DNA from: Prolixibacteraceae bacterium
Lineage (GTDB): Bacteria > Bacteroidota > Bacteroidia > Bacteroidales > Prolixibacteraceae
Reading direction: 5' to 3'
Assembly: GCA_028683385.1 (NCBI GenBank)
Contig: JAQUIJ010000001.1
Span: 248,001 to 312,000, forward strand
DNA: 64,000 bases
Numbering within the stretch: position 1 is the first letter of the stretch; the number at the start of each line of letters is the position of its first letter. The position numbers and the translations under genes are program-made. Positions 50,844 through 60,320 of this stretch are shown here, one piece after another. Under the pieces are notes generated by a model, which did not search any database, had not been told where the DNA came from, and was given only the letters and a program-made list of their open reading frames with translations.

Positions 50844-52475
50844 TTACTTCCGTGAATTTTCTCTGACCATTCTAAACTCCGAATCGGCGCTCCATTTAGG
50901 CCATTCGGCAGAATTGGCCAAATTGGTGCCCACATGATAAAGCAACTTGGCGTCCTCAACAATTCCGCCCAAATCGTCGGTCGTTGGGTGGTATTCGTCG
51001 AACGGACTGTGGTAGGTCTCTTTCCAATAGCGATCAACCTGCTTCATGGTTTCTTCCTTTCCTAATTTCTCAGCATCAACATATCCTTTGGCATAAATGG
51101 CCGGAACTCCCAGTTTTACCAACGGGAACTGATCAGAGCGAAAAAACATGCCATTATCAGGATTTGGATCAGGAGCAATGTATCTTCCCTGTTTTTCGGC
51201 CTCGCTCCTCACCCACTCATCTAACTCTGATTGCCCTGAACCGGTGATCATGACATCTTTGAATTTACCCATAAACAACATCACATCGGTATTAATGACG
51301 GCAACAGTTTTCGTTATTGGGAAAAACGGATGTTCAGCATAATAGCTAGAACCTAACAATCCGGATTCCTCGCTGGTTACCGAAAGAAACAGTACTGAAC
51401 GTTCGGGAGCGGGAGCCGTTTTGAATCCGCGGGCTATCTCCAACATCCAGGCCACGGCACTCGCATTGTCGGTAGCGCCATTGTAAATACTATCGCCTTT
51501 TACCGGAATTCCAACACCCAAATGATCCCAATGCGCCGTGTAAACCACCACTTCATCGGGATGTTTACTCCCGCGAATCAATCCGCAAACATTTTTGGAA
51601 GTCTTGGTTTCGAAAGTATTTTTCATCCATCCTGAAACTTTTACAGGCAAAACAACCGGCTTAAAATCCTTCCGGATCGCCATCTTTTTGGCATCCTGAA
51701 AGTTCATTCCACAAGCCGAAAACAACTGTTCAGCAGCAGATTGCGAAATCCAGCCTTCGAAAGCACAACGATCCTGATAGCCATTTTCAGGCTTCAGATA
51801 CAATTTGGTCGATTCACCATTGTTCGCAACCACCTTCCAGGGATAACCGGCTGGCCCCATTTCATGAATAATCAGGCAGCCTCTGGCTCCACGGCGCACT
51901 GCTTCCTCAAATTTGTATGTCCAGCGGCCATAATAAGTCATCGTATTTCCTTTGAAATAAGAGTCGTTTGTCCCATAGCCCGGATCGTTCACAAATACCA
52001 GGATGGTTTTGCCCGTCAGATCCATTCCCTGAAAGTCGTCACGACTGTATTCAGGAGCGGTAATGCCGAAACCAGCAAAAACAAGTTCCGATTGGTCGAG
52101 AGACTGCTCAGCTTCCATCTTTCTTGAAAAAGTCACATAATCTGTCATCTTTGGAAATTTCAATTTTCCTTTTGGAGTCTCAAAATCAAGCGTACTGGAG
52201 ATTTTAGAACTCACTGCCAATAATGGTACTTCCTGAAAGAAACTTCCGCCGTTAGCTGGCTCTAACCCAATTTCCTTCATCTGACCAGCAATATAATCAA
52301 CCGTAATGCCTTCAGTTGCGGACAAAGGCATTCGTCCCTGATAGCGATCAGACGACAATTCGGCAATGTGCTTTTCGATGTTTTTATATTGAATGGCGCT
52401 CTCTCCTGAATTGTTTTTAACGGAAGAGCACGACACACTTAAAACTGCTAACAACAAGATATTAAATGCTTTCAT
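50844..52475 (-). CDS. M28 family metallopeptidase lipoprotein
   Basis: Lipoprotein leader ending SVSC (Cys16), PA-domain insert in the first half (GKTILVFVNDPGYG, RRGARGCLIIHE) and an M28 zinc peptidase core: HWDHLG, GATDNASAVA, SEESGLLGSSYYA and a late HxxFDEYHP region give the two-zinc ligands. M28 enzymes are aminopeptidases or carboxypeptidases of the periplasm or outer membrane. The length of 543 residues is typical of Bacteroidota members. It is the first gene of the transcript that continues to sbcD. Confidence 0.88.
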   Translation of the reverse strand: MKAFNILLLAVLSVSCSSVKNNSGESAIQYKNIEKHIAELSSDRYQGRMPLSATEGITVDYIAGQMKEIGLEPANGGSFFQEVPLLAVSSKISSTLDFETPKGKLKFPKMTDYVTFSRKMEAEQSLDQSELVFAGFGITAPEYSRDDFQGMDLTGKTILVFVNDPGYGTNDSYFKGNTMTYYGRWTYKFEEAVRRGARGCLIIHEMGPAGYPWKVVANNGESTKLYLKPENGYQDRCAFEGWISQSAAEQLFSACGMNFQDAKKMAIRKDFKPVVLPVKVSGWMKNTFETKTSKNVCGLIRGSKHPDEVVVYTAHWDHLGVGIPVKGDSIYNGATDNASAVAWMLEIARGFKTAPAPERSVLFLSVTSEESGLLGSSYYAEHPFFPITKTVAVINTDVMLFMGKFKDVMITGSGQSELDEWVRSEAEKQGRYIAPDPNPDNGMFFRSDQFPLVKLGVPAIYAKGYVDAEKLGKEETMKQVDRYWKETYHSPFDEYHPTTDDLGGIVEDAKLLYHVGTNLANSAEWPKWSADSEFRMVRENSRK

Positions 52476-52554
52476 TTGAAATGATTTTACCTGAATAAAG
52501 AAAAAGCCTGAAGCCTAAAGTTAATGGAATATCGAAAACATATTCAGATTAAAC

Positions 52555-52590
52555 AAAAAAAGGCCGCTGTTTCAAACTAACAGCGGCCTT
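52555..52590 (-). terminator. Terminator after the small winged-helix gene
   Basis: AAGGCCGCTGTT (52560-52571) and AACAGCGGCCTT (52579-52590) form a perfect 12-bp stem. On the minus strand it is followed by a run of T's (A's at 52555-52560). Confidence 0.85.
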
Positions 52591-52610
52591 TCAAATTTCC
52601 TATTTCAGGA

Positions 52611-52787
52611 CTATTTTTTCACTTCCCAGGCACAACGCACCGGAGATACAATTTTGCCTTCTTTTTTCAATTCATTCATGGCTTTTTCAACCACTTTTTT
52701 ATCCAATCCAGCCAATTCAGCAATTTCACCAGCTTTCAAGGGTTTGGCCGATGCAGACATTACTGCCAATACTTTTTCTACGCTCAT
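52611..52787 (-). CDS. 58-residue winged-helix/HTH protein
   Basis: Reading the minus strand from the ATG at 52787 gives 58 residues beginning MSVEKVLAVMSASAKPLKAG and ending VRCAWEVKK, stop TAG at 52611-52613. It is one winged-helix unit: helix KVLAVM, turn, helix AGEIAELAGL, recognition helix KKVVEKAMNELKKEG and a short wing (KIVSPVRCAWEV). Such tiny proteins occur widely in Bacteroidota and archaea and may bind DNA. It has its own promoter (52825-52854) and terminator, so it is a complete transcription unit. Its target is unknown. Confidence 0.75.
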   Translation of the reverse strand: MSVEKVLAVMSASAKPLKAGEIAELAGLDKKVVEKAMNELKKEGKIVSPVRCAWEVKK

Positions 52788-52824
52788 TTTATCGATTTTA
52801 AAATTTCAAGAAATATATAAAGAT

Positions 52825-52854
52825 CAAAATTAACGATTAAAGAATTTTGATCAA
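52825..52854 (-). promoter_or_regulatory. Promoter of the small winged-helix gene
   Basis: Minus strand TTG (52852-52854), 19 bp, TAATTTTG (52825-52832), a full match to the Bacteroidota promoter, with a leader of about 30 nt. Confidence 0.7.
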
Positions 52855-52911
52855 CGATTTGTGATTTATTTTTGATTTTCAGCTCGTTAACCATCAATCG
52901 TTAATCGTTAA

Positions 52912-53487
52912 TCAGAATCGACCTTCAACAACTTTCCAGTCCATTACTTTCCAGAAATCGGCCACATAAGCCGGACGGAGATTCTGTTTGTCGAGATAGT
53001 AGGCGTGTTCCCAAACATCACAGGTTAAAAGCGGAGTCGAACCATCGCGAAGCGGACAGCCTGCATTGCTGGTTTGAACAATACTTAGTTTGCCGGCAGC
53101 ATCTTTCACCAACCAGGCCCAACCAGAACCAAATTGAGTGGCAGCAGCTTTATTGAAGGCTTCCTTGAAAGCATCCAGCGTTCCGAAAGTAGCTTCGATT
53201 GCAGCTTTCAAAGCTCCTGAAGGTTCAGTTGAAGGAGTTGCCGAAAACTGTTCGAAGTAAAAAGTGTGATTATAAACCTGAGCGGCATTGTTGAAAATTC
53301 CACCTTCAGCTTTTTTGATGATGGTTTCCAGATCAGCATTTTCGAATTCCGTTCCAACAATCAGATTATTGACATTGGTCACGTATGCCTGATGGTGTTT
53401 ACCATGGTGGAACTCGAGGGTTTTGGCACTAATGAATGGTTCAAGTGCATCAATTGCATAGGGTAATGCGGGTAATGTAAAACTCAT
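52912..53487 (-). CDS. sodB: Superoxide dismutase, Fe type
   Basis: 191 residues with metal ligands His27, His74, Asp157 and His161 (DVWEHAYYL). AAQVYNH places the outer-sphere Gln at position 70, and the corresponding C-terminal site is SNAG with Ala142 rather than Gln, so this fits the iron-type pattern. It removes superoxide in the cytosol. It lies directly after a Mn-type paralogue (see next gene) with a terminator between them. NHTFYFEQF replaces the classical FYW by FYF, as in Bacteroidales enzymes. Confidence 0.92.
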   Translation of the reverse strand: MSFTLPALPYAIDALEPFISAKTLEFHHGKHHQAYVTNVNNLIVGTEFENADLETIIKKAEGGIFNNAAQVYNHTFYFEQFSATPSTEPSGALKAAIEATFGTLDAFKEAFNKAAATQFGSGWAWLVKDAAGKLSIVQTSNAGCPLRDGSTPLLTCDVWEHAYYLDKQNLRPAYVADFWKVMDWKVVEGRF

Positions 53488-53647
53488 TTTCGTTATCTTT
53501 TTGGTTAAACAATGACTTTTGTTTTTTCAGTTAAGATAACAGAAACGGGAATAGAAAGGTTTGCTAAATCAGCATTTCTGAAGTAATTTAGATTTATTCT
53601 GAATAAGGGAAAACCCCACTTTGCAGGGATTGGAGAGGTTGTAAAAA

Positions 53648-53678
53648 CAAAACCGCCCGGTACCTCTGTACCGGGCGG
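53648..53678 (-). terminator. Terminator after the Mn-type SOD gene
   Basis: CCGCCCGGTAC (53653-53663) pairs perfectly with GTACCGGGCGG (53668-53678). Read on the minus strand it is followed by TTTTGTTTTT. It separates the two superoxide dismutase genes into separate transcripts. Confidence 0.85.
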
Positions 53679-53696
53679 AAAAAAACCAAAAATCAA

Positions 53697-54296
53697 CTAA
53701 CCTTTAAACCGTCGGGCGACTTCGTCCCAATTAACCACGTTGAAAAAGGCATCAACATAATCAGGTCTCCGATTTTGATACTTCAAATAATATGCGTGTT
53801 CCCACACATCCACCCCAAGTACCGGAATACCTTTTACTTCAGCCAAATCCATTAACGGGTTATCCTGATTTGGTGTTGACGAAATCACCAAACTATCACC
53901 CTGCTTTACCAGCCACGCCCAACCGGACCCAAACCGAGTAAGGGCAGCTTTGGTAAATGCTTCTTTAAAATTTTGATATGACCCAAACGAATGATCGATC
54001 AATTTCTTCAAATCACCTTCCGGAGATTTGGCACCACCCGGAGCCATTACGTCCCAGAATAAATTGTGATTGTAAAAACCACCACCATTATTGCGAACAG
54101 CAATCGGTTGAGCCGATATAATAGCCAAAATTTCTTCTATTGTTTTTCCTTCAAGACTTGAGCCCTGAATAGCTGCATTTAAGTTGTTGGTATAAGCAGC
54201 ATGATGCTTGTCGTGATGGATTTCCATTGTTTGCGCATCGATGTATGGTTCAAGAGCATCGTATGCGTATGGTAACTTTTGTAATTCGAATGCCAT
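53697..54296 (-). CDS. sodA: Superoxide dismutase, Mn type
   Basis: 199 residues with ligands His27, His77, Asp163 and His167 (DVWEHAYYL). The outer-sphere Gln is in TPNQDNP (Gln144), and the site corresponding to AAQ of the Fe enzyme is GGGFYNH, the manganese-type pattern. Whether it is strictly Mn or cambialistic cannot be told. It has its own promoter and terminator, so expression can differ from that of the iron enzyme 200 bp downstream. Confidence 0.9.
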   Translation of the reverse strand: MAFELQKLPYAYDALEPYIDAQTMEIHHDKHHAAYTNNLNAAIQGSSLEGKTIEEILAIISAQPIAVRNNGGGFYNHNLFWDVMAPGGAKSPEGDLKKLIDHSFGSYQNFKEAFTKAALTRFGSGWAWLVKQGDSLVISSTPNQDNPLMDLAEVKGIPVLGVDVWEHAYYLKYQNRRPDYVDAFFNVVNWDEVARRFKG

Positions 54297-54341
54297 GTTT
54301 ATTTCAATTTTAAAGATTAAAGACTCTTTTATCTTCTTTTA

Positions 54342-54373
54342 CAAACATAGCATCTATTTAAATTGTTTCCAAA
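54342..54373 (-). promoter_or_regulatory. Promoter of the Mn-type SOD gene
   Basis: Minus strand TTTG (54370-54373), 20-bp spacer, TATGTTTG (54342-54349), leader about 40 nt. Confidence 0.65.
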
Positions 54374-54667
54374 TAAGACACTTTTTTTTTACTAAATATT
54401 TTTCTACCTATAAAAAACAAGCTGAATGAAACCTAGTTTCGGAGATATAGAAAATCAATAAACTAGTATTTCTGTAGAATACAAAATTGAAACTAAGCTA
54501 CTCTGTACGAAAAATCGTAAATATTGAATATGAGCTATTGCATTTTGAGCAACGGAGGCTGAAAAACAGGAGGTATTTAAATTCAAAACATTATACATGA
54601 AGCACTTACATAGAGCAATGCCTCAACTCCGATAAATATTTATTGACAACTAATTGTAGTCAAATTT
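54374..54667. other. Gap after the UpxY-like gene: nothing recognised
   Basis: About 290 bp of A+T-rich sequence between the UpxY-like gene and the SOD promoter. Only very short frames are present, and no hairpin terminator or polysaccharide gene is seen. Confidence 0.5.
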
Positions 54668-55216
54668 CTAAGCCAAAGCCTTAAGTTTGTCCGCTTGTTT
54701 TTCCTCAAGCAGCATAACTTCGTCTCTCTCAATGTTTGCATAAAGGCTGCAATTCATCGAATCAATACGCACTAATAATCTCGATTGGCCTAAAATGTTA
54801 ATAACCTCGCCTTTTATACCTTTAAACGAACCATGCAAAACTTCAACCAAAACACCCCGTTGAATCCGTTCATGAGAAACGGTGATTTCGTGTTCCTTTT
54901 GTGCAAGGAACGTTTTAATATTTGTAATCTGATTTTCAGGAATTGATTGAGCCCTTCCCCCAAAACTAATGTAACAAACAGCTCCAGGAGTATTTAATAC
55001 CGTAAAAAATTCCTTGTAACTAACCTTTACGAAAATGTAGCATTTAAACAATGGCTCTTCAACCCACTTCTTGCGGTCACTCCAATATTTCAAAACTTTT
55101 CGCATCGGTAAATAACACTCGATATTTTTCTCCTTCAAATTGTCGAAAAGCTTTCTTTCTGCATTAGCTCTTACGTACACAGCATACCATTGATAATTTG
55201 ATTGTTCCAACATCAT
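54668..55216 (-). CDS. UpxY family NusG-like transcription antiterminator (orphan)
   Basis: 182 residues: NGN domain at the start (YQWYAVYVRANAERKLFDNL, then ECYLPMRKVLKYWSDR, EPLFKCYIFV) and a C-terminal KOW-like part (RGVLVEVLHGSFKGIKGEVIN). UpxY proteins ride on RNA polymerase and allow read-through of capsule or exopolysaccharide operons that start with their own gene. Here no polysaccharide gene follows; the next minus-strand gene is the Mn SOD after a 371-bp gap. It may act in trans, or the operon was lost. The start may be the first or second of two adjacent Met codons. Confidence 0.88.
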   Translation of the reverse strand: MMLEQSNYQWYAVYVRANAERKLFDNLKEKNIECYLPMRKVLKYWSDRKKWVEEPLFKCYIFVKVSYKEFFTVLNTPGAVCYISFGGRAQSIPENQITNIKTFLAQKEHEITVSHERIQRGVLVEVLHGSFKGIKGEVINILGQSRLLVRIDSMNCSLYANIERDEVMLLEEKQADKLKALA

Positions 55217-55247
55217 AATTCGTGTTATTTGTGGTCATTGATTACAA

Positions 55248-55416
55248 AATTCTAATTGTAATTAGAATTAATTTTAAAACCAAACTGAATTATTAGACTT
55301 CAAATAATTTGTATATACCTGATACACAACTCTTAAATAATAAAAATAAATTAATTTATATTTAAGACTATTTTGTCTTTTATTCAAAAATAGCACTAAA
55401 TTAGAATTTTTACAAA
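55248..55416 (-). promoter_or_regulatory. Promoter, long leader and palindrome of the UpxY-like gene
   Basis: Minus strand TTTG (55413-55416), 20 bp, TATTTTTG (55385-55392) predicts a start near 55378 and a leader of about 160 nt. Within it, AATTCTAATT and AATTAGAATT form a perfect 10-bp palindrome around GT (55248-55269), 32 nt before the start codon. UpxY leaders are known to act in the mechanism of antitermination. Confidence 0.5.
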
Positions 55417-55754
55417 TTTTAACAGAAAATTTAACATTAATATATTCTATGAGGTATAGATAAAATAAATTGGCAATAAAAAAGAACTCTTAGACTCCTG
55501 GCAATTAACCAACTATATAATACAAAAATGCAAACCTTTGCCAATACACCAAAAGCAATCAAATCACATATGTTAATTTAGTGTAAACAAACATGAACTA
55601 CTCAACAGGACTATAATTAAATCAATCAAAACTACTTTGGTTCTTGGACATAGTTCAAAAGTAATGACGACGTATTTGTGCAAATAAAATAGCCAGAGCT
55701 ACCTAAAGTTAAGACCAACCTTCAAAGTCTCTTGATTGAGAAGCAATACGTTAT
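55417..55754. other. A+T-rich gap: nothing recognised
   Basis: About 340 bp between the UpxY promoter and the nucleoside kinase stop. No frame of credible composition, repeat or terminator was seen on either strand. Confidence 0.5.
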
Positions 55755-57419
55755 TCAATAAGTAAAACTACTACCACCCAGAAACTCCCTGATTAACGAA
55801 GTTGGTGGAATCTCCTGATCATCAATAGCTTTAAAGTATGAGAAAAACTTAAGCAAACGGTTGCTTTCGCTGAATTCGGGCTGACTTTCAGTAACAGCTT
55901 TCAAGAGCGGTTCTGCATATTTTTTAAGTACGGCCAATTCGTAAATCAAAGCTGAATTAAACATGATATCGGCGTTCTCCTGATAAGGAAAGATATTTTT
56001 ATCCTCCCCAATCCGAACACTTGGCCAACGCCGAATGGTATCCTGAGCTGTATAGTTTCGGTATTTACTATCGCGAATCATTCGGCGGATTAAGCGGTTA
56101 TCGGTAGTTGAAATGTGATTTTGATCGTCAATTGAAATCTGAGTAAGCGCAGAAAGAAATATTTTAAATGTATTCGCTGGCGAAATATGGGGTATCAAGC
56201 CAGGATTCATTCCGTGAATTCCTTCAACAATTAATATACTGCCCTCCTGTAATTGCAATCTTTTGCCTGAGGGAAATTTCCGGCCAACTGTAAAATTAAA
56301 CTTAGGCAATTCAACCACTTCTCCAGCAAACAACTGGATTAACTGATCATTAAAATACTCGATATCAATAGCTTCAATAGCTTCAAAATCATATTCTCCT
56401 TTTTCATCTTTAGGCGTCAATTCGCGATCAACAAAATAGTCATCCAACGAAATCATGGTTGGTTTCAAGCCATTTACTGCAAGTTGAACCATCAATCGTT
56501 TACTGAAAGTGGTCTTCCCTGAAGCAGAAGGTCCAGCAATCAAAACAATCTTTACACGTTCTCTCTTCTCAAAAATCAGATTTGCTATTTCCGCTATTTT
56601 TTTCTCGTGTAACGCTTCCGATATCTTAATAATGTCACCACTCAACCCATTCATTGTATTTTCATTGAGGTTGGCTACATTCGGCACATTCAAAATTTCG
56701 GCCCAGTCTTTATGCTCCTGAAAGACTTCAAATAACTTATCGTGCGGTGAATAAGGTTGTACTTCACTGAATTTAGCGGGATTTGGAATCCGAAGCAGTA
56801 ATCCATCGTAATACAAAACAAGATCGAATACTTTTAAATAACCTGTTGAAGGAACCTGATGCCCAAAGAAATAATTGGCCTGATCGCCCATAAAATAAAT
56901 ATAGGTGAAGAGGGCACCCTGCTGCTCAAATAACTTTGCTTTATATCGCAGATTCTGCTTCCGACATATTTCCGCTGCTTCTTCTGTAGGTAAACCAACT
57001 TTCTCAAAAGGAATATTCCGGTCGACCAACTGCCGCATTTCGCTTTTAATAGCAAATACGTCTGAGTCGGTTATAGCCCGATCCAATCCGGCCAACTCAC
57101 AATAATAACCACGCGAAATACCATGCATCATTTTTAATTTCACTTCAGGAAAAACTTCTTTCACTGCAGCAACCAGTATAAAAAACAATGATCGCACATA
57201 TAAACGCAGTCCATCAGGATGTGAATAATCGATGAATTCTACTTTTTTATTCTTGACAAATACGAATGAAAGTTCCTTTACCTTGTTATTGACCAATGCA
57301 CCAAGAATTGGATTATCCAATTTAACCTGAAAATCGTCTTTTATTTCCTCAAGGGTAATTCCCATAGGGTAAACTCGTTTCTCGCCTGTATTGACGCAGT
57401 ATATATCAATTGTATTCAT
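55755..57419 (-). CDS. Nucleoside (uridine-like) kinase with ThrRS/TGS-like N-terminal domains
   Basis: The N-terminal 270 residues resemble TGS and threonyl-tRNA-synthetase additional domains (YSHPDGLRLYVRS, HGISRGYYCEL). The C-terminal kinase has Walker A GPSASGKTT (296-304) and the uridine-kinase wording SLDDYFVDRE and VEGIHGMNP. This fusion is common in Bacteroidota and Firmicutes and is annotated as nucleoside or uridine kinase; its real substrate is unproven. It is 29 bp downstream of uvrA and so is probably the last gene of that transcript. Confidence 0.85.
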   Translation of the reverse strand: MNTIDIYCVNTGEKRVYPMGITLEEIKDDFQVKLDNPILGALVNNKVKELSFVFVKNKKVEFIDYSHPDGLRLYVRSLFFILVAAVKEVFPEVKLKMMHGISRGYYCELAGLDRAITDSDVFAIKSEMRQLVDRNIPFEKVGLPTEEAAEICRKQNLRYKAKLFEQQGALFTYIYFMGDQANYFFGHQVPSTGYLKVFDLVLYYDGLLLRIPNPAKFSEVQPYSPHDKLFEVFQEHKDWAEILNVPNVANLNENTMNGLSGDIIKISEALHEKKIAEIANLIFEKRERVKIVLIAGPSASGKTTFSKRLMVQLAVNGLKPTMISLDDYFVDRELTPKDEKGEYDFEAIEAIDIEYFNDQLIQLFAGEVVELPKFNFTVGRKFPSGKRLQLQEGSILIVEGIHGMNPGLIPHISPANTFKIFLSALTQISIDDQNHISTTDNRLIRRMIRDSKYRNYTAQDTIRRWPSVRIGEDKNIFPYQENADIMFNSALIYELAVLKKYAEPLLKAVTESQPEFSESNRLLKFFSYFKAIDDQEIPPTSLIREFLGGSSFTY

Positions 57420-57448
57420 ATTCGTTGGGTTGAAGGTTCAGAATTTAA

Positions 57449-60313
57449 TTAATGGTTCATTTCTAATTTAAGGTATTTAGCGGTAAACGATTCTTCGTTT
57501 AATATCACCTCTTCGGGGGTACCAAAGCAGACCACTCTTCCACCCTCTTTTCCTCCCTCCGGGCCAATATCAATCACATGGTCGGCTACTTTGATCACAT
57601 CCATGTTGTGTTCAATTACAACAACCGTATTTCCTCTATCAACAAGCTTATTAAGCACTTCAAGCAAAACACGGATGTCTTCGAAATGAAGTCCGGTGGT
57701 TGGTTCATCGAGTATGTACATGGTTTGACCAGTGTCTTTTTTGGCCAACTCGGTTGCGAGTTTTACGCGCTGCGATTCGCCTCCTGAAAGTGTTGTTGAC
57801 GATTGCCCAAGTGTGATGTACCCCAGGCCGACATCCTGAATGGTCTTCAATTTATGCGCGATCGAAGGAATGTGTTCAAAAAATTCGACGCCCTGATTGA
57901 TGGTCATATCCAGCACATCGCCAATGGATTTACCTTTGTAACGAACTTCCAGTGTTTCGCGATTATAGCGCCTTCCATTACAGGTATCGCAATGCACATA
58001 AACATCAGGCAAAAAATTCATTTCAATTTGTTTCAATCCGCCACCCTGACAATCTTCGCAGCGACCACCTTTTACATTGAATGAAAACCGCCCGGGTTGG
58101 TATGCCCTGATTTTGGCTTCAGGCAATTGTGCAAACAAGTTGCGAATATCAGAAAATACGCCGGTGTAGGTCACCGGATTGCTTCTCGGCGTGCGCCCAA
58201 GCGGCGACTGATCGACCTGAACGACCTTATCGATATTGCCCAATCCTATTATTTCGGAATACGGAAGCGGATCTTTAAGCGATCCGTAGAAATGCTGGCT
58301 CAAAATAGGTTGCAACGTTGAGTTTATCAGGCTGGATTTCCCGCTGCCCGAAACACCAGTAATGCAAATCATTTTACCTAATGGAAAATCAACTGAAACA
58401 TTTTTCAGGTTATTACCGGTACAGCCCCGTAATGAAAGAACTTTACCATTTCCTTTCCGTCTTTTCCCCGGAATAGCAATCTGCGCTTCACCTGAAAGAT
58501 ATTTTGAGGTCAGGGTTCCTGCTTTGAGAACTTCTTCAGGAGTACCGGCTGCCACCACATGACCGCCGTGCACACCGGCAAACGGTCCCATGTCGATCAC
58601 ATAATCGGCATTCATCATCATATCTTTGTCGTGCTCAACTACAATCACCGAGTTGCCCGTATCGCGCAATTGTTCCAGCGAATTAATCAGCCGGAGATTA
58701 TCGCGATGATGCAGGCCAATACTTGGCTCGTCAAGAATATACAGCACATTTACCAGTTGCGAGCCAATTTGTGTGGCCAGCCTGATGCGTTGTGTTTCAC
58801 CCCCGGATAATGTCCGCGAAGTCCGATCAAGAGACAAATATTTCAGGCCAACATCCAACAAAAAGCGAATACGGTCGCGGATTTCCTTAACAACTTCAAC
58901 AGCTATTTTTCGTTGCCTGTCGCTCAACCGATCTTCCAGATTTTCGAGCCATTGACTTAATTCAGAAATATCGAGTCCGGCTAATTCCGAAATATTCTTG
59001 TTATCAATCCTGAAATAAAGCGATTCTTTCTTCAACCGTTGTCCGTTACATTCAGGACAGGTTGTTTCGCGAACAAACTGGTTAGCCCATTTCTGCGCTT
59101 TCTGCGAAGGATTATCGTCTTTCTGCGCATCAATATATTTGATCACTCCCTCGTAAGTCATCATGTAATTCATAGAAACCCCGAGTGGCGAATTTTTCAA
59201 TTGAATTCGCTCGTTAGTGCCAAAAAGAATGGCATTCAGTCCATCTTCCGGAATATCTTTAATTGGCGTTTTCAAGGTAAAACCAAACATATCGCCCAAA
59301 GCTTCGATCTGCCAGAAAACCAGCGTATTTTTATGCGATCCGAGTGGCGCAATTCCACCGTTTTGAATGCTTTTTGTATTATCAGGAACAATTTTTTCGA
59401 GATCAATTTCACTGATCATGCCCAATCCATTGCATTTTGGGCAGGCGCCCTGTGGCGAGTTAAACGAAAAGTTATGCGGTGCTGGTTCGTTATAAGAAAT
59501 ACCTGTAGTTGGGCACATCAACTGCCTGCTGTAATATTTGGCCACCTTGCTGTCGTGATCGAGAATCATGCAGATTCCATGACCATTTCGCATGGCAATT
59601 TGGAGCGAATCGTGCAGTCGTTTATCGCTGGCTTCATCAACAAGCAAACGATCGATCACAATTTCGATGAAGTGATTTTTATACCGATCTAGCCGCATGG
59701 CTGCTTTCAACTCGGTAACTACGCCATCAATCCGTGCATTCAGAAACCCTTTTTTCAGAATTTGCTCGAACAACTCGCGGTAGTGACCTTTGCGGCCTTT
59801 CACAACTGGTGCAAGTATTAAAATTCGTTTCCCGGAGAACGATGATTTGATCAGATTCAAGATCTGATCGTCGGTATATTTCACCATCTTCTCGCCGGTA
59901 TTGTACGAAAATGCTTCGCCGGCACGGGCATATAAAAGTCGGAGAAAATCGTAAATTTCGGTAACCGTGCCAACCGTTGACCTCGGGTTTTTATTGGTTG
60001 TTTTTTGCTCAATGGCGATGACAGGGCTCAAGCCGGTAATCAAATCAACATCGGGGCGTTCCATATTACCGAGAAAAGAGCGAGCATATGCCGAAAACGT
60101 TTCGATGTACCGGCGTTGCCCTTCAGCATAAATGGTGTCGAAAGCCAGCGATGACTTTCCGCTTCCACTCAGTCCGGTAATAACGGTGAGTTTATTCCGG
60201 GGAATTTCGACATTGACATTTTGTAAATTGTGAACCCGGGCACCATGCACTACAATTAATCCTTCTTCTTCAGTCTGGTTTTCAGGAGTATGAATATTTT
60301 CTGCTTTCTGCAT
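57449..60313 (-). CDS. uvrA: Excinuclease ABC subunit UvrA
   Basis: 954 residues, normal length. Two ABC modules: Walker [14 protein letters not shown] and [13 protein letters not shown]; signatures [16 protein letters not shown] and [16 protein letters not shown]. Zinc-binding cysteines are seen in [16 protein letters not shown] and the CEDCQGGG...CDTCNGRR pair. It finds bulky DNA damage and loads UvrB in nucleotide excision repair. It begins 7 bp after the transglycosylase gene on the same strand, a close coupling of unrelated functions. Confidence 0.97.
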   Translation of the reverse strand: MQKAENIHTPENQTEEEGLIVVHGARVHNLQNVNVEIPRNKLTVITGLSGSGKSSLAFDTIYAEGQRRYIETFSAYARSFLGNMERPDVDLITGLSPVIAIEQKTTNKNPRSTVGTVTEIYDFLRLLYARAGEAFSYNTGEKMVKYTDDQILNLIKSSFSGKRILILAPVVKGRKGHYRELFEQILKKGFLNARIDGVVTELKAAMRLDRYKNHFIEIVIDRLLVDEASDKRLHDSLQIAMRNGHGICMILDHDSKVAKYYSRQLMCPTTGISYNEPAPHNFSFNSPQGACPKCNGLGMISEIDLEKIVPDNTKSIQNGGIAPLGSHKNTLVFWQIEALGDMFGFTLKTPIKDIPEDGLNAILFGTNERIQLKNSPLGVSMNYMMTYEGVIKYIDAQKDDNPSQKAQKWANQFVRETTCPECNGQRLKKESLYFRIDNKNISELAGLDISELSQWLENLEDRLSDRQRKIAVEVVKEIRDRIRFLLDVGLKYLSLDRTSRTLSGGETQRIRLATQIGSQLVNVLYILDEPSIGLHHRDNLRLINSLEQLRDTGNSVIVVEHDKDMMMNADYVIDMGPFAGVHGGHVVAAGTPEEVLKAGTLTSKYLSGEAQIAIPGKRRKGNGKVLSLRGCTGNNLKNVSVDFPLGKMICITGVSGSGKSSLINSTLQPILSQHFYGSLKDPLPYSEIIGLGNIDKVVQVDQSPLGRTPRSNPVTYTGVFSDIRNLFAQLPEAKIRAYQPGRFSFNVKGGRCEDCQGGGLKQIEMNFLPDVYVHCDTCNGRRYNRETLEVRYKGKSIGDVLDMTINQGVEFFEHIPSIAHKLKTIQDVGLGYITLGQSSTTLSGGESQRVKLATELAKKDTGQTMYILDEPTTGLHFEDIRVLLEVLNKLVDRGNTVVVIEHNMDVIKVADHVIDIGPEGGKEGGRVVCFGTPEEVILNEESFTAKYLKLEMNH

Positions 60314-60320
60314 TTGATCT

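Noticed and set aside
53505-53696. A 63-codon minus-strand frame between the two SOD genes
   Set aside because: It covers the perfect terminator hairpin at 53653-53678 and has no protein-like features.
59039-59692. A 217-codon plus-strand frame opposite uvrA
   Set aside because: It lies inside uvrA, which is intact, and its composition is that of a reverse-complement shadow.
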